DNA of 64,000 nt, taken from contig NZ_KZ686270.1 in NCBI RefSeq assembly GCF_003029735.1, forward strand, positions 186,001 through 250,000. Reading direction: 5' to 3'. The translations under genes were made by a program, and so were the position numbers. The DNA is from Pedobacter yulinensis. GTDB lineage: Bacteria > Bacteroidota > Bacteroidia > Sphingobacteriales > Sphingobacteriaceae. Shown one piece after another: positions 53,110 through 63,233 of this stretch (the first letter of the stretch is position 1; the number at the start of each line of letters is the position of its first letter). Under the pieces are notes generated by a model that saw nothing but the letters and a program-made list of their open reading frames with translations, had not been told where the DNA came from and did no database searches.

Positions 53110-56100
53110 ATGAAAAAACCTTACCTATGGGTGCGGCTTGTCCTGCCCTTTCTGCTGTGCTTTTTCTGCACAATCCAGGTTTTTGCCCAGACCACTGTCA
53201 AAGGAACTGTTCTCGACGAAGCGGGCGAACCCATTCCCGGTGCGACCATTATGGAAAAAGGCACCACGAACACCGTCACCACAGATGCTTCCGGAAAGTA
53301 CCAGATCAAACTGACCCAGCAGAATGCCACGCTCGTCGTTTCTTTTGTCGGCTACCAGAAGCTTGAATCGGCTGTAAACGGCCGGGCTACTGTAGATGTG
53401 ATGCTTAAACCATCTACCCAGGACCTGAGCGAAGTCGTTGTTACGGGTTATACCACTCAGCGCAAAAAAGACCTGACAGGCTCTGTGGCCATCGTAGATG
53501 TGGCCCAGCTGAAATCGCAGCCGGCAGCCAGCGCCGTCGAGGCCATGCAGGGCAAAGCGCCCGGGGTTCAGATCATCAATGACGGAGCACCAGGCTCTAC
53601 CCCGCAGATCCGCATTCGCGGCAACAGTACCATTAACAACAATGATCCGCTCTATGTCGTGGATGGCATGCCTTATGAAGGCAAATTGTCCTGGCTGAAC
53701 CAGAACGACATTGAAAGCATGCAGGTGCTGAAAGACGCCTCGGCAGCTTCCATTTACGGAGCCAGGGCCAACAATGGCGTTGTCATCATCACCACCAAGA
53801 TCGGCACCGAAGGCCCGCCGAAAATCAATTTGGATGTCTATTACGGCACGCAGGCGCCGCGCAAGGATGCATTTCCTGAGATGATGAACCCCATGCAATA
53901 TGCTGAGTACCTTTTTGCCAGCTACCGCAATGCAGGTAAAACACCTGCCACCGGAACGAATTACGGTAGCGGCGCTACACCTACCCTGCCGGTATACCTC
54001 GTAGCAGGCGGCAAGACCGGACAGGAAATTACGCCGGCAGATGCCGACCCTTCAAAGTACCTCTATTCGCGCGACCCAAAAACCTTTTACCAGATTACCC
54101 GTGCCAACCAATCGGGAACAAACTGGTTCGACGAAATTACAGAAAATGCCCCCATCCAGAACTACCAGCTCAGCACAACCGGAGGCGGCGAAAATTCAAG
54201 CTATGCGTTTACAGGCGGCTACCTGAACCAGCGCGGTACCGTCAAGTATACCGGCTTTGAGCGCTACAACATCCGGTCAAACACCCGGCTGTCTGCTTTT
54301 AACAAGCGCTTGCGTTTTGGTGAAAACGCACAATACAGTTATTCAGAAGGCTATGGCTTTGGGGTTAACCCGAACACCTCAGGAGGTTACCAGGCTGAAG
54401 GCAGCGCCATAGGCTGGGCCTACCGCATACCGACCATTATTCCCGTTTATGACGTAATGGGCAATTTTGCAGGAAGCCGCGGCAGCCAGCTCGGCAATGC
54501 AGAGAATCCCCTGGCAACCCTTTTCCGTGCCAAAGACAATAAAAACCGCAGCAACTTTTTCTTCGGAAATGTGTTCGGCGAAGTTGATGTAATCAAAGGC
54601 CTGACCGCTAAAACCAGTTTCGGCCTTCGGTATGAAAACTACAACGGCATCAGCATGCGTTACCCGAATTTGGAATTCTCAGAGGGCAACAACTCCAACA
54701 ACCTGAACGAATACCAGGGCTATACGACAGACTGGACCTGGACCAACACGCTGACCTACAACCTGAACCTGGAGCGGCACAGGCTTACGCTTCTTGCCGG
54801 TACAGAGGCCATTAAATCGAGAAACCGCCAATTAAACGGTGGCAGAAATGACTTTTTCATTCTTGGTAACATGGATTATTATTACCTGAACGTAGGTGCG
54901 TCCAACATCAGCAATTCAAGTACCGGATCGGTCGGCGCCTTGTTTTCGCTCTTCGCCAAAGCAGATTATTCGTTCAACGACCGGTACCTGCTGAGTGCAA
55001 CCATCAGGCGTGACGGTTCCTCGAATTTTGGCAGCAACTACCAATATGGTTACTTTCCTGCAGCCAGTGCTGCATGGCGTTTGTCTGAAGAAGATTTTCT
55101 GAAAGAATCAAAATGGGTCAATGACCTGAAACTCCGTGTGGGTTATGGTGAAACCGGCAACCAGCGTATTCCCGGCTTCCAGTACCTGGACCGCTTCCAG
55201 TCATCGATCATCACCACAGCCTACCCCATTAACGGCGGCAATGGCTTGCTGACCGGTGTGGCTCAGACCGCCTATGAAAACCCCAACGTAAGGTGGGAAG
55301 CGCTAAAATCGCTCAATATCGGCCTTGACTTTACACTGTTCGGATCTGCGATCGACGGCTCCCTGGACTGGTACAACCGGAAAACAACAGACATGCTGTA
55401 TCCCGTTCCGTTGCCATCAACGGCTGTCGGTATGGGCGCTTCGCCATTCACCAATATCGGCGACATGACAAACGAAGGTTTTGAGCTCTCGCTGTTTTAC
55501 CACTATGGCAAAAACAAAAAAAGTGATTTTACTTTTGATGCAGGCATCAACCTGTCCCGCAACGTCAACACGCTGACCAAACTGGCACCTTCAGTAGCCC
55601 AGCAGCCGTACAACAACTTGCGAAGCCTCACCACCAGCCGGCTCAAGGCCGGTGAGCCCTTTGCCGCGTTTTACGGATATGCTGTAGATGGCATTTATAC
55701 TGCAGAAGACCTGAGTAATCCCAACGTGGCAAAATATACCGGTGCCCGTGTCGGAGGCCTTAAGTTCAGGGATATGAACGGCAGCAACAGCATCACGCCA
55801 GATGACCGGACCACGATCGGCAATCCTTATCCAGACTTTATCTATTCCCTCAGCCTGAATGCCGGCTGGAAGAACTGGGATATTGCCATGTTCTTTAACG
55901 GCTCACAGGGCAACGACCTGTACGAGGCGACCCGGTATTTCACAGACTTCCCGACTTTTGACGGTGCCCGCAGCACGCGTTTGCTCGATGCATGGAGCCC
56001 GGCAAACCCGGGCAGCATGACACCTTCCCCATATAACGGCGTTTCAGATTTTGAGTATGCCTCTTCGAGCTACTACATTCAGGACGGCAGTTTCTTTCGC

Positions 56101-56334
56101 ATGAAAAACCTGCAGATCGGCTACAAGATTCCGCCCGCAGTGTTTGGAAAAACAAGGGGAATCTCAAGCATGCGCATTTATGCCAGCGCCACCAACCTCT
56201 TTACACTGACCAAGTATACAGGTTTGGATCCTGAGGTGAGCCAACTGTCATCGACCTTCACGGCGCCAGGTGTAGACCTTGGTATTTACCCTACGCCAAG
56301 GCAGTTCCTGCTGGGTATTAATGTTGGATTTTAA
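53110..56334 (+). CDS. SusC/RagA-family TonB-linked outer-membrane transporter
   Basis: A 1074-residue SusC-type transporter. Signal peptide to about residue 27 (IQVFAQ), a carboxypeptidase-regulatory-like domain (about 28-105, VKGTVLDEAGEPIPGATI), a TonB-box-like stretch (SEVVVTGY), a plug domain with GKAPGVQIINDGAPGS and IRIRGNSTINNNDPLYVVDG, then a 22-strand barrel ending LLGINVGF. It has no N-terminal STN signalling domain, so it does not signal to an ECF sigma factor. Works with the SusD lipoprotein next to it to import an oligosaccharide, peptide or other large substrate; which one is not visible. Confidence 0.94.
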   Translation: MKKPYLWVRLVLPFLLCFFCTIQVFAQTTVKGTVLDEAGEPIPGATIMEKGTTNTVTTDASGKYQIKLTQQNATLVVSFVGYQKLESAVNGRATVDVMLKPSTQDLSEVVVTGYTTQRKKDLTGSVAIVDVAQLKSQPAASAVEAMQGKAPGVQIINDGAPGSTPQIRIRGNSTINNNDPLYVVDGMPYEGKLSWLNQNDIESMQVLKDASAASIYGARANNGVVIITTKIGTEGPPKINLDVYYGTQAPRKDAFPEMMNPMQYAEYLFASYRNAGKTPATGTNYGSGATPTLPVYLVAGGKTGQEITPADADPSKYLYSRDPKTFYQITRANQSGTNWFDEITENAPIQNYQLSTTGGGENSSYAFTGGYLNQRGTVKYTGFERYNIRSNTRLSAFNKRLRFGENAQYSYSEGYGFGVNPNTSGGYQAEGSAIGWAYRIPTIIPVYDVMGNFAGSRGSQLGNAENPLATLFRAKDNKNRSNFFFGNVFGEVDVIKGLTAKTSFGLRYENYNGISMRYPNLEFSEGNNSNNLNEYQGYTTDWTWTNTLTYNLNLERHRLTLLAGTEAIKSRNRQLNGGRNDFFILGNMDYYYLNVGASNISNSSTGSVGALFSLFAKADYSFNDRYLLSATIRRDGSSNFGSNYQYGYFPAASAAWRLSEEDFLKESKWVNDLKLRVGYGETGNQRIPGFQYLDRFQSSIITTAYPINGGNGLLTGVAQTAYENPNVRWEALKSLNIGLDFTLFGSAIDGSLDWYNRKTTDMLYPVPLPSTAVGMGASPFTNIGDMTNEGFELSLFYHYGKNKKSDFTFDAGINLSRNVNTLTKLAPSVAQQPYNNLRSLTTSRLKAGEPFAAFYGYAVDGIYTAEDLSNPNVAKYTGARVGGLKFRDMNGSNSITPDDRTTIGNPYPDFIYSLSLNAGWKNWDIAMFFNGSQGNDLYEATRYFTDFPTFDGARSTRLLDAWSPANPGSMTPSPYNGVSDFEYASSSYYIQDGSFFRMKNLQIGYKIPPAVFGKTRGISSMRIYASATNLFTLTKYTGLDPEVSQLSSTFTAPGVDLGIYPTPRQFLLGINVGF

Positions 56335-56349
56335 TGTAAAATAGATCAC

Positions 56350-58062
56350 ATGAAAAAGCTACAATATATATGTTTATCACTGGCCTGCCTCTTGCTGTTT
56401 TCGTGCAGCAGTGATTTCCTAGAGAAAAATCCGCAGGCAGAGCTTACGCCCGAACAGCTAACCACACAAGACGGTGTAGAGGGCTTGCTGATCGGCGCCT
56501 ACGGCCTGCTGAATGGCAACCTGAACGGCACTTTCGGTAATTATGGCGCCGCGCCCAGCCAATGGCTATTTGGCGAAGTCACCTCAGATAACGCCCACAA
56601 AGGAAGTAACAACGGTGACCAGCCCAATATGAACCTGCTTGAGCAGCATTCGCCGACCAGCACCAACGATAACCTGCTTAACCTGTGGGAGCGCTGCTTT
56701 GAAGGCATTAAACGCTGCAACAACACGCTCCGCATCCTGAATGCGTTGCAGGCCGGGCCCGGTAAATTTACCGAGGCACGGGCCAAAGAGATCCAGGCAG
56801 AGGCCCGGGTGCTGCGGGGGCATTTCTACTTCTTCCTGACCAGGGTGTTCAAAAACGTACCCTACATTACAGAAACCACAACTGAGTCCTCTGTACCTAA
56901 CAACAAAGACATCTATCCGAACATTGTAGCCGATTTCCAGTACGGTGTAGACAACCTGACCAACGCCAAGCCGCTGGGCCAGGTGGGGCGTGTAGACAAA
57001 CTTGCTGCCCAGGCCTACCTGGGAAAAGTGCTCCTGTACCAGAAAAAATATGCTGAGGCCCTGCCCCTGTTCAATGCAGTGATCGCAGCACGGCCCGATA
57101 TCGTTACACTGCCTTACACAGATAACTTCGACATCACGAAGGAGAACGGTCCGGAGTCTATCTTTGCCGTTCAGCATGCAGTTGGAACGGATGGCACAGG
57201 CGGCGACAACGGCAACGTCGGCGACATTCTGAATTTTCCTTACGGCAACGGTTTACCCATTACCTGCTGCGGTTTCTACCAGCCCACCATTGACCTGGTC
57301 AACTCTTACCGCGTCGATGCAACCGGCCTTCCGCTCAGCGTAACGGCCTACCGCACCAATCCGTACAAGTCTGATTTTGGCCTGTCTTCAACACAAAAGG
57401 CAAGTTATGCAGTTGACCAGACACTCGCAGTAGACCCTCGCCTGGATTACACCGTTGGCCGGCGTGGCGTTCCTTTCCGCGATTGGGGCAACATGGCGGG
57501 CGATACCTGGATCCGTGACCCCTCGAACGGCGGACCATTCGTAGCCTATAAAAACGTGATCGAGGCCTCTCAGATATCGAGCGGTACCGGACCCGGAAAC
57601 ACCAATGTTACAGGACTGAATGTCAACATTATCCGCCTGGCAGATGTATACCTGATGGCAGCAGAATGCCAGATAGAAACCGGCGATCTGCCCGGGGCCT
57701 TGATCCGGGTAAATAAAGTGCGCCAGCGTGCGGCCAACCTGGCCCCGAAAACCATAGGTGGCACACCGGCCGCAGTTTACCGCGTTGGGCAGTACACCAG
57801 TTTTACAAGCCCTGACGCTGCGCGCGATGCCGTTCGGCGCGAACGCCGGCTGGAACTGGCTATGGAAGGCCACCGGTTTTACGACCTGGTTCGCTGGGGC
57901 ATAGCGAAACAGGTACTGGAAAGTTATTTCACATTCGAAGGTGGTTTCTTCAACTACCTGCAAGGCATAACGTTCGAACCGAGGGATGAATACTTCCCGC
58001 TTCCCCAGGATCAGATTGACCGGAGCCAAGGCGTTCTGGTACAAAATGATGGTTATAAATAA
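56350..58062 (+). CDS. SusD/RagB-family nutrient-binding lipoprotein
   Basis: A 570-residue outer-membrane lipoprotein that forms the lid of the SusC channel. The lipobox LLFSC puts the acylated Cys at residue 19, followed by SSDFLEKNPQAELTPEQL. TPR-type helices and the C-terminal RRERRLELAMEGHRFYDLVRWG motif are diagnostic. It starts 15 bases after susC and is followed by a strong terminator, so the pair forms a two-gene operon without a hydrolase. Confidence 0.94.
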   Translation: MKKLQYICLSLACLLLFSCSSDFLEKNPQAELTPEQLTTQDGVEGLLIGAYGLLNGNLNGTFGNYGAAPSQWLFGEVTSDNAHKGSNNGDQPNMNLLEQHSPTSTNDNLLNLWERCFEGIKRCNNTLRILNALQAGPGKFTEARAKEIQAEARVLRGHFYFFLTRVFKNVPYITETTTESSVPNNKDIYPNIVADFQYGVDNLTNAKPLGQVGRVDKLAAQAYLGKVLLYQKKYAEALPLFNAVIAARPDIVTLPYTDNFDITKENGPESIFAVQHAVGTDGTGGDNGNVGDILNFPYGNGLPITCCGFYQPTIDLVNSYRVDATGLPLSVTAYRTNPYKSDFGLSSTQKASYAVDQTLAVDPRLDYTVGRRGVPFRDWGNMAGDTWIRDPSNGGPFVAYKNVIEASQISSGTGPGNTNVTGLNVNIIRLADVYLMAAECQIETGDLPGALIRVNKVRQRAANLAPKTIGGTPAAVYRVGQYTSFTSPDAARDAVRRERRLELAMEGHRFYDLVRWGIAKQVLESYFTFEGGFFNYLQGITFEPRDEYFPLPQDQIDRSQGVLVQNDGYK

Positions 58063-58069
58063 GTTGAAA

Positions 58070-58097
58070 AAACCGGGTCGAAAGGCCCGGTTTTTTT
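58070..58097 (+). terminator. Terminator of the susCD operon
   Basis: Eight-base stem (58070-58077 with 58086-58093), 8-base loop, T tract to 58097. Confidence 0.88.
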
Positions 58098-58138
58098 ATT
58101 TGACCGCAGACCTGGCACATGCCGGGCGTTAGCGGGCG

Positions 58139-58771
58139 CTACTGCGGAATGTAAACGACGTATTTCGTTTCGAAAAAAGGTTCCTCAAAAAAATCAGCCA
58201 GGGGAAAAAGCTGCGCAGGCAGTCCCGATTCCGCGATCTCATCTGACAAATCACCGCCTTTCAGGTACAGGATTCCATTCTGCAGGGCATTCAGGTGGTC
58301 CTGTTTTACTTTCCCTTTGACCCACGGGTAAAATTCTGAGAGGCGCGTTACCGCCCTGGAAACGATAAAATTGTATTTCTCACGCAGCTGCTCGGCCCGC
58401 AGGTGGTCTGCGTGTACGTTATTCAGGCCCAATGCGCTGCTGACCTCAGTAACGACCTTGATTTTCTTTCCGATCGAGTCGACCAGGTGAAACTGGGTTT
58501 CAGGGAACAGGATGGCCAGCGGAATTCCGGGGAACCCGCCACCGGTGCCTACATCGAGCACCTGCTCGCCGGGTTTAAAACGACAAACCTTCGCAATGCC
58601 GAGCGAGTGCAGCACATGCCGCTCGTAAAGCAGATCAATGTCTTTGCGCGAAACCACATTGATTTGCGCATTCCAGGAACTGTAAAGTTCAAAAAGCCTT
58701 TCAAATTGTTCGAGCTGAATGCCGGAAACTTCCGGGAAATACTTCTGAATAATGGCGGGTGTTACTTCCAT
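58139..58771 (-). CDS. rsmG: 16S rRNA (guanine-527-N7)-methyltransferase
   Basis: A 210-residue RsmG (GidB) methyltransferase. The SAM-binding motif DVGTGGGFPGIPLAI, the NVVSRKDID segment and FIVSRAVTRL are typical. It overlaps the upstream glycosyltransferase by 10 bases and so is coupled to it. Confidence 0.94.
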   Translation of the reverse strand: MEVTPAIIQKYFPEVSGIQLEQFERLFELYSSWNAQINVVSRKDIDLLYERHVLHSLGIAKVCRFKPGEQVLDVGTGGGFPGIPLAILFPETQFHLVDSIGKKIKVVTEVSSALGLNNVHADHLRAEQLREKYNFIVSRAVTRLSEFYPWVKGKVKQDHLNALQNGILYLKGGDLSDEIAESGLPAQLFPLADFFEEPFFETKYVVYIPQ

Positions 58772-59898
58772 TGAACTTTTTTTATAAAAATAGCAATAAG
58801 ACCGTTAAAGGTCAGAAAAAGAAAAAGCATTGGGTCGAGCAGCGGAAACCACCACCGCAGGCCGCCGCAGTTTAACCGTGACAGTAAACGCGGGTAAATG
58901 GCGCAGCGCACGATCAGGCTTACCGCCAGCACGCCCAGAGCCGCATAGCGGGTAGCAGGTAAACAAATGGCCGCCACAAGGAAAACATAAAAAAGCAGCT
59001 GCGAAATGATCTGTGTACTGAGTATGAACTGGTGCTTCTTTTTATAGAACCTGCCCGCGCCAACGTGTCTTTTTTTCTGCCGCAGGTAAGACAGCCAGGT
59101 TGTTTTGGGTTCGCTCCAGACATGGGCTGCTGCCTCAATGCGGATTTTAGTGTTGTGTTTTGTGGCGTTGGCATTTACGAAGAGATCATCATCGCCCGAA
59201 GGGATGTGCATGTGCGCCGCAAACCCCTTGCTTTTGAAAAACAGCGATTTCTGATAAGCCATGTTGCGGCCTACAGCCATATAGGGCATGCCCTTAAGCG
59301 CAAAAGACAGGTAATTCACCGCGGTAAAAAACGTCTCGAACCTAATGAGGGCGTTCAGCAGGCCGCTCTTCTTCAGATACGGGGAGTAACCGAGCAGGAT
59401 CTCCGTTTGCGGATTAACCGGGGGCTGCATGTGTCTGAGCCACTGATCGCTTGCAGGCAGGCAGTCTGCGTCTGTGAAAACGAGCCATTCGTGTCTGGCC
59501 GCTTTGATGCCCATGGTAACGGCAAACTTTTTGCCTGCCCTGAATTTGTCATTTTCCCCGATTGTTACAATTCGCAGGCGGGGTTCAGAAGCGGCGAATT
59601 GTTCCAGAAGATCGCCCGTACCGTCCCAGGAACGGTCGTTAACCACAATCACTTCGTAGTCTGGATAATCCTGCGTCAGGATAGCGGGCAGAAACTTTTC
59701 CAGGTTTGGCGCTTCGTTCCTTGCGCAGATCACCACGCTCAGGGGCTTTGTTGCAACAGGTGTGGCCACAGGCGCTTGCCGCAGCAACCGGAGGTGGACG
59801 AAAAGCGTGTAATACAGCTGCAGAACCAGGCAAAACGCCAGGCAGCCCAGTAAAGTCAGGTCGAAGGTGGTGAAGTTCACGGATTTACAAAACGACAA
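58762..59898 (-). CDS. Membrane glycosyltransferase, family 2
   Basis: A 378-residue family 2 glycosyltransferase. One N-terminal membrane helix (about 12-35), a GT-A domain (about 50-260) with PLSVVICARNEAPNLEKFL, VVNDRSWDGT and the FTDADC metal motif, and three C-terminal membrane helices (about 285-375). The SGDDDLFVNANA and RQKKRH segments match processive or lipid-linked types. Substrate unknown. Upstream of rsmG on the same strand. Confidence 0.88.
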   Translation of the reverse strand: MSFCKSVNFTTFDLTLLGCLAFCLVLQLYYTLFVHLRLLRQAPVATPVATKPLSVVICARNEAPNLEKFLPAILTQDYPDYEVIVVNDRSWDGTGDLLEQFAASEPRLRIVTIGENDKFRAGKKFAVTMGIKAARHEWLVFTDADCLPASDQWLRHMQPPVNPQTEILLGYSPYLKKSGLLNALIRFETFFTAVNYLSFALKGMPYMAVGRNMAYQKSLFFKSKGFAAHMHIPSGDDDLFVNANATKHNTKIRIEAAAHVWSEPKTTWLSYLRQKKRHVGAGRFYKKKHQFILSTQIISQLLFYVFLVAAICLPATRYAALGVLAVSLIVRCAIYPRLLSRLNCGGLRWWFPLLDPMLFLFLTFNGLIAIFIKKVQWK

Positions 59899-60062
59899 AT
59901 CTGCGCTTTTTCAATGGCAAAACCCGCTCATGTTGAAAATTCATCCCGGCAATCGGGCATTCCGTGCAGCACCGGCTGTTTTTCCAAGCGGTCAGCACCG
60001 ACCGGGCGTTCGCCCGCCAGCGGTTTTTTTTGTAATTTGCGCTGTTTTTTGAAAACACCTAT

Positions 60063-61193
60063 ATGAAATTTGATTTACAGGCGAAAGACCCGCTTTCAAA
60101 AGCCCGGGCTGGTGTGGTGACTACTGATCATGGAGCGATCCAGACACCGATCTTTATGCCTGTCGGCACCGCCGGCACAGTTAAAGCCGTGCACCAGCGC
60201 GAACTCAAAGAAGACATCTCGGCACAGATCATACTAGGCAATACCTATCACCTGTACCTGCGGCCAGGTATTGATACCCTGGAGCAAGCCGGAGGCCTGC
60301 ACCAGTTTATAGGCTGGGACCGTCCCATCCTTACCGACAGCGGCGGCTACCAGGTTTATTCGCTCAGCAATGTGCGCAAGATCAAGGAAGAGGGCGTTAC
60401 GTTTAATTCGCATATCGATGGCTCCCGCCACTTGTTTACCCCTGAATACGCTATGGATATTCAGCGCAGCATTGGGGCAGATATCATCATGGCTTTTGAT
60501 GAGTGTACGCCCTACCCCTGCGATTATAAGTATGCGGCCAACTCACTTGAAATGACGCACCGCTGGTTAAGACGGTGCTGCACACATTTCGACAATACTG
60601 AACCTAAATATGGTTTTAACCAGACGCTTTTCCCGATCGTACAGGGATCTGTGTATAAAGATCTGAGGGTACGTTCTGCCGAGTTTATTGCAGGCATGGA
60701 ACGCGAAGGAAATGCGATCGGCGGGCTTTCTGTCGGCGAGCCGGCTGAGGAAATGTACGCCATGACCGAGGTGGTCTGTGACATCCTGCCCGCCGACCGG
60801 CCACGGTACCTTATGGGCGTAGGCACGCCTGTTAACATCCTGGAAAACATTGCCCTTGGTGTAGACATGTTCGATTGCGTCATGCCGACGCGAAACGCCC
60901 GGAACGGCATGCTTTTTACCAGACATGGCATCATCAACATCCGCAACAAAAAGTGGGAAAATGATTTCTCTCCCATTGATGCAGACAGTGATCTCCTGGT
61001 TGACCGCATGCACAGCAAAGCGTACCTGAGGCATTTGATCCATTCTAAAGAAATGCTTGGCGCGCAAATTGCAACCCTGCACAATCTTCATTTTTACCTT
61101 TGGCTGGTTACAGAGGCCAGGCAGCAAATCGTTGCCGGTACTTTCTACGATTGGAAAAACAAAATGGTACAGATTTTAGGCAACAAGTTATAA
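60063..61193 (+). CDS. tgt: tRNA-guanine transglycosylase
   Basis: A 376-residue enzyme that swaps guanine-34 of certain tRNAs for a queuosine precursor. Substrate-pocket motifs DSGGYQVYSL (catalytic Asp), the GGLSVGEPAEEM loop and the nucleophile region DCVMPTRNARNG are intact. The zinc site is not: where most bacterial enzymes have CxCxxC before NYSRAYL, this one reads SDLLVDRMHSKAYL, with no cysteine; only the later histidine (HNLHFYL) remains. Start chosen at 60063 (MKFDLQAKD). Coupled to the LptF/G gene, 1 base apart. Confidence 0.93.
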   Translation: MKFDLQAKDPLSKARAGVVTTDHGAIQTPIFMPVGTAGTVKAVHQRELKEDISAQIILGNTYHLYLRPGIDTLEQAGGLHQFIGWDRPILTDSGGYQVYSLSNVRKIKEEGVTFNSHIDGSRHLFTPEYAMDIQRSIGADIIMAFDECTPYPCDYKYAANSLEMTHRWLRRCCTHFDNTEPKYGFNQTLFPIVQGSVYKDLRVRSAEFIAGMEREGNAIGGLSVGEPAEEMYAMTEVVCDILPADRPRYLMGVGTPVNILENIALGVDMFDCVMPTRNARNGMLFTRHGIINIRNKKWENDFSPIDADSDLLVDRMHSKAYLRHLIHSKEMLGAQIATLHNLHFYLWLVTEARQQIVAGTFYDWKNKMVQILGNKL

Positions 61194-61194
61194 C

Positions 61195-62298
61195 GTGAAC
61201 CTGCTCCGAGACAAGATTAAAATCATTGACCGGTACATTATCGGTAAGTACCTGGGTACGTTTTTGTTTACCCTGGGAATTTTTGTGCTTATCATCGTGA
61301 TCTTTGACCTGTCTGAAAAGCTCGATGATTTTATGGAGAGCAAACTGGACTTCTGGGGCATCCTGACAAAATATTATGCCGGCTCGGTGCCCTTTTATGT
61401 TAATATGCTGTCTCCGCTTATCAATTTCATTGCGGTAATCTTTTTTACGGCGAAAATGGCCGATCAGACCGAAATCGTGCCGATCCTGAGCGGAGGCGTC
61501 AGTTTTAACCGTTTTCTGAAGCCTTATTTCTTTTCCGCCTTTCTGATCTTCGCTTTTAACCTGGCCTCGAACCTGTACATTCTGCCCTATACAAACAAGC
61601 TGAAAAACGATTTTGAGAATACATATGTGAAGCGCAACGACCCCTCGTCAAAATCAAACATCCACATGAAACTGGATGAGAAAACCTATATTTTCATTGA
61701 TAATTTTGACAACAAAACGAATATGGGCTATCGCTTTTCGCTCGACAGGTTTAACGGCGATGTACTGGTGCGCAAGCTGGTTTCAGACCAGATCAAATGG
61801 GATTCTGTGAAACGGGTCTGGAAGCTGATTAACTATTCAGAAAGGACTATAAACGGCTTGAAAGAACAGATGATCTATGGCACCGGCAAGGAAAAAGACA
61901 CGGTGCTTGACATGCGTCCGGACGATTTTTCCGCCTATGATAACGTAGTGCAGAACCTGAGCATGCATGAGCTTTCTGAAAAGATCAAAAAAGAAAAGAC
62001 CCGGGGTTCGGGAATTATGAACGATTTGCTTTTTGAGCGGTACAAGCGGTATTTTCATCCCCTCTCGGCCTTCGTTCTTACGCTGATCGGAGTCGCACTG
62101 TCCAGTCGCAAAGTGCGTGGCGGCGTAGGTCTACCGCTCGGCATCGGCATCGTACTCAGCTTTCTCTACATTGTTTTGAACCAGTTTGCGCAGATGTTTT
62201 CATTGAAAGGTGGTTTCCCGCCACTCATTTCGGCCATTTTGCCTACCGCACTGTTTGGCATTCTTGGCCTGTTTCTGATCAAAAAAGCACCCAAATAA
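61195..62298 (+). CDS. LptF/LptG-family permease
   Basis: A 367-residue inner-membrane permease of the LPS export (LptBFG) type. Membrane helices near residues 17-38, 55-90 and 100-120, a periplasmic jellyroll domain (about 130-270) and three C-terminal helices. The start is GTG at 61195, one base after the tgt stop, which argues for coupled translation. Whether it is LptF or LptG cannot be told. Confidence 0.88.
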   Translation: MNLLRDKIKIIDRYIIGKYLGTFLFTLGIFVLIIVIFDLSEKLDDFMESKLDFWGILTKYYAGSVPFYVNMLSPLINFIAVIFFTAKMADQTEIVPILSGGVSFNRFLKPYFFSAFLIFAFNLASNLYILPYTNKLKNDFENTYVKRNDPSSKSNIHMKLDEKTYIFIDNFDNKTNMGYRFSLDRFNGDVLVRKLVSDQIKWDSVKRVWKLINYSERTINGLKEQMIYGTGKEKDTVLDMRPDDFSAYDNVVQNLSMHELSEKIKKEKTRGSGIMNDLLFERYKRYFHPLSAFVLTLIGVALSSRKVRGGVGLPLGIGIVLSFLYIVLNQFAQMFSLKGGFPPLISAILPTALFGILGLFLIKKAPK

Positions 62299-62315
62299 CC
62301 TATTTTTGCTGGTAA

Positions 62316-63233
62316 ATGACGAGCGTATCTACAGCTAACCGGCTAGCGGGCAGGAAAAACCTGCTTATTCTTCATGCCACGGTCTTTATCTGGGGCTTTA
62401 CAGGCATTCTTGGCGCCGCCATATCCGTAAACGCAGTCTCGATGGTTTGGTACCGGGTGCTCATTGCCGGATTATCACTGTGGGCCTGGTTCCTGATCTC
62501 CCGGCGAAATTACAGGCTTGACGGCAAAACACTGCTCAAGCTGTTTGGCGTGGGCGGTATCGTCGCGCTGCATTGGATCATGTTCTTTCATTCGATTAAA
62601 ATCTCAACGGTCTCAGTAGGTCTCGTCTGCCTGTCTTCGGTGACACTTTTTACTTCTTTTCTCGAGCCGCTGATCAAGAAACAACGTGTTCAAAGAGGCA
62701 ATGTCGTCGTCGGCCTTATCATCATAGCAGGTATAATCCTGATCTTTAAGTTCGAAACTGGTTATGCCTGGGGCATTGCCGCCGGACTGCTGGCGGCCCT
62801 TTCTGCCAGCCTTTTTTCCATCCTTAATTCGAAGTTGGTTAGCCGACAGCAGCCCATTCTGATCAGTTTTTATGAGATGGCAGCAGCCTTTGTATGGATA
62901 ACGCTTTACCGGCTTGCAGACGGCTCCCTGCTTCGCGAACCCTTCAATTTATCGCTTCACGACTGGGTGTTCCTGTTTATTCTGGGCACCGTTTGTACGG
63001 CTCTTGCCTATGTCATGGCGGTTGGTGTTATGCGCGAGTTTTCTGCATTTACTGTAGCCCTGGCCACAAACCTTGAACCCATTTACGGGGTACTCCTGGC
63101 CCTGCTTATATTCGGTTCAAAAGAACAGATGAGCGGTGGGTTTTATGCCGGCGCAACCCTCATTCTGGCGGCTGTTTTTCTGTACCCACTCTATCTTAAA
63201 AACAGGGCAAAAAAAGCAGCTTTCCGGACCTGA
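62316..63233 (+). CDS. EamA/RhaT-family DMT transporter
   Basis: A 305-residue drug/metabolite transporter with ten helices formed by two EamA repeats (about 20-150 and 165-300). Typical features are the N-terminal ATVFIWGFTGILGA helix and the second-repeat GTVCTALAYVMAVGVMREFSAF segment. It starts 18 bases after the permease gene and is probably the last gene of the tgt operon. Substrate unknown. Confidence 0.86.
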   Translation: MTSVSTANRLAGRKNLLILHATVFIWGFTGILGAAISVNAVSMVWYRVLIAGLSLWAWFLISRRNYRLDGKTLLKLFGVGGIVALHWIMFFHSIKISTVSVGLVCLSSVTLFTSFLEPLIKKQRVQRGNVVVGLIIIAGIILIFKFETGYAWGIAAGLLAALSASLFSILNSKLVSRQQPILISFYEMAAAFVWITLYRLADGSLLREPFNLSLHDWVFLFILGTVCTALAYVMAVGVMREFSAFTVALATNLEPIYGVLLALLIFGSKEQMSGGFYAGATLILAAVFLYPLYLKNRAKKAAFRT

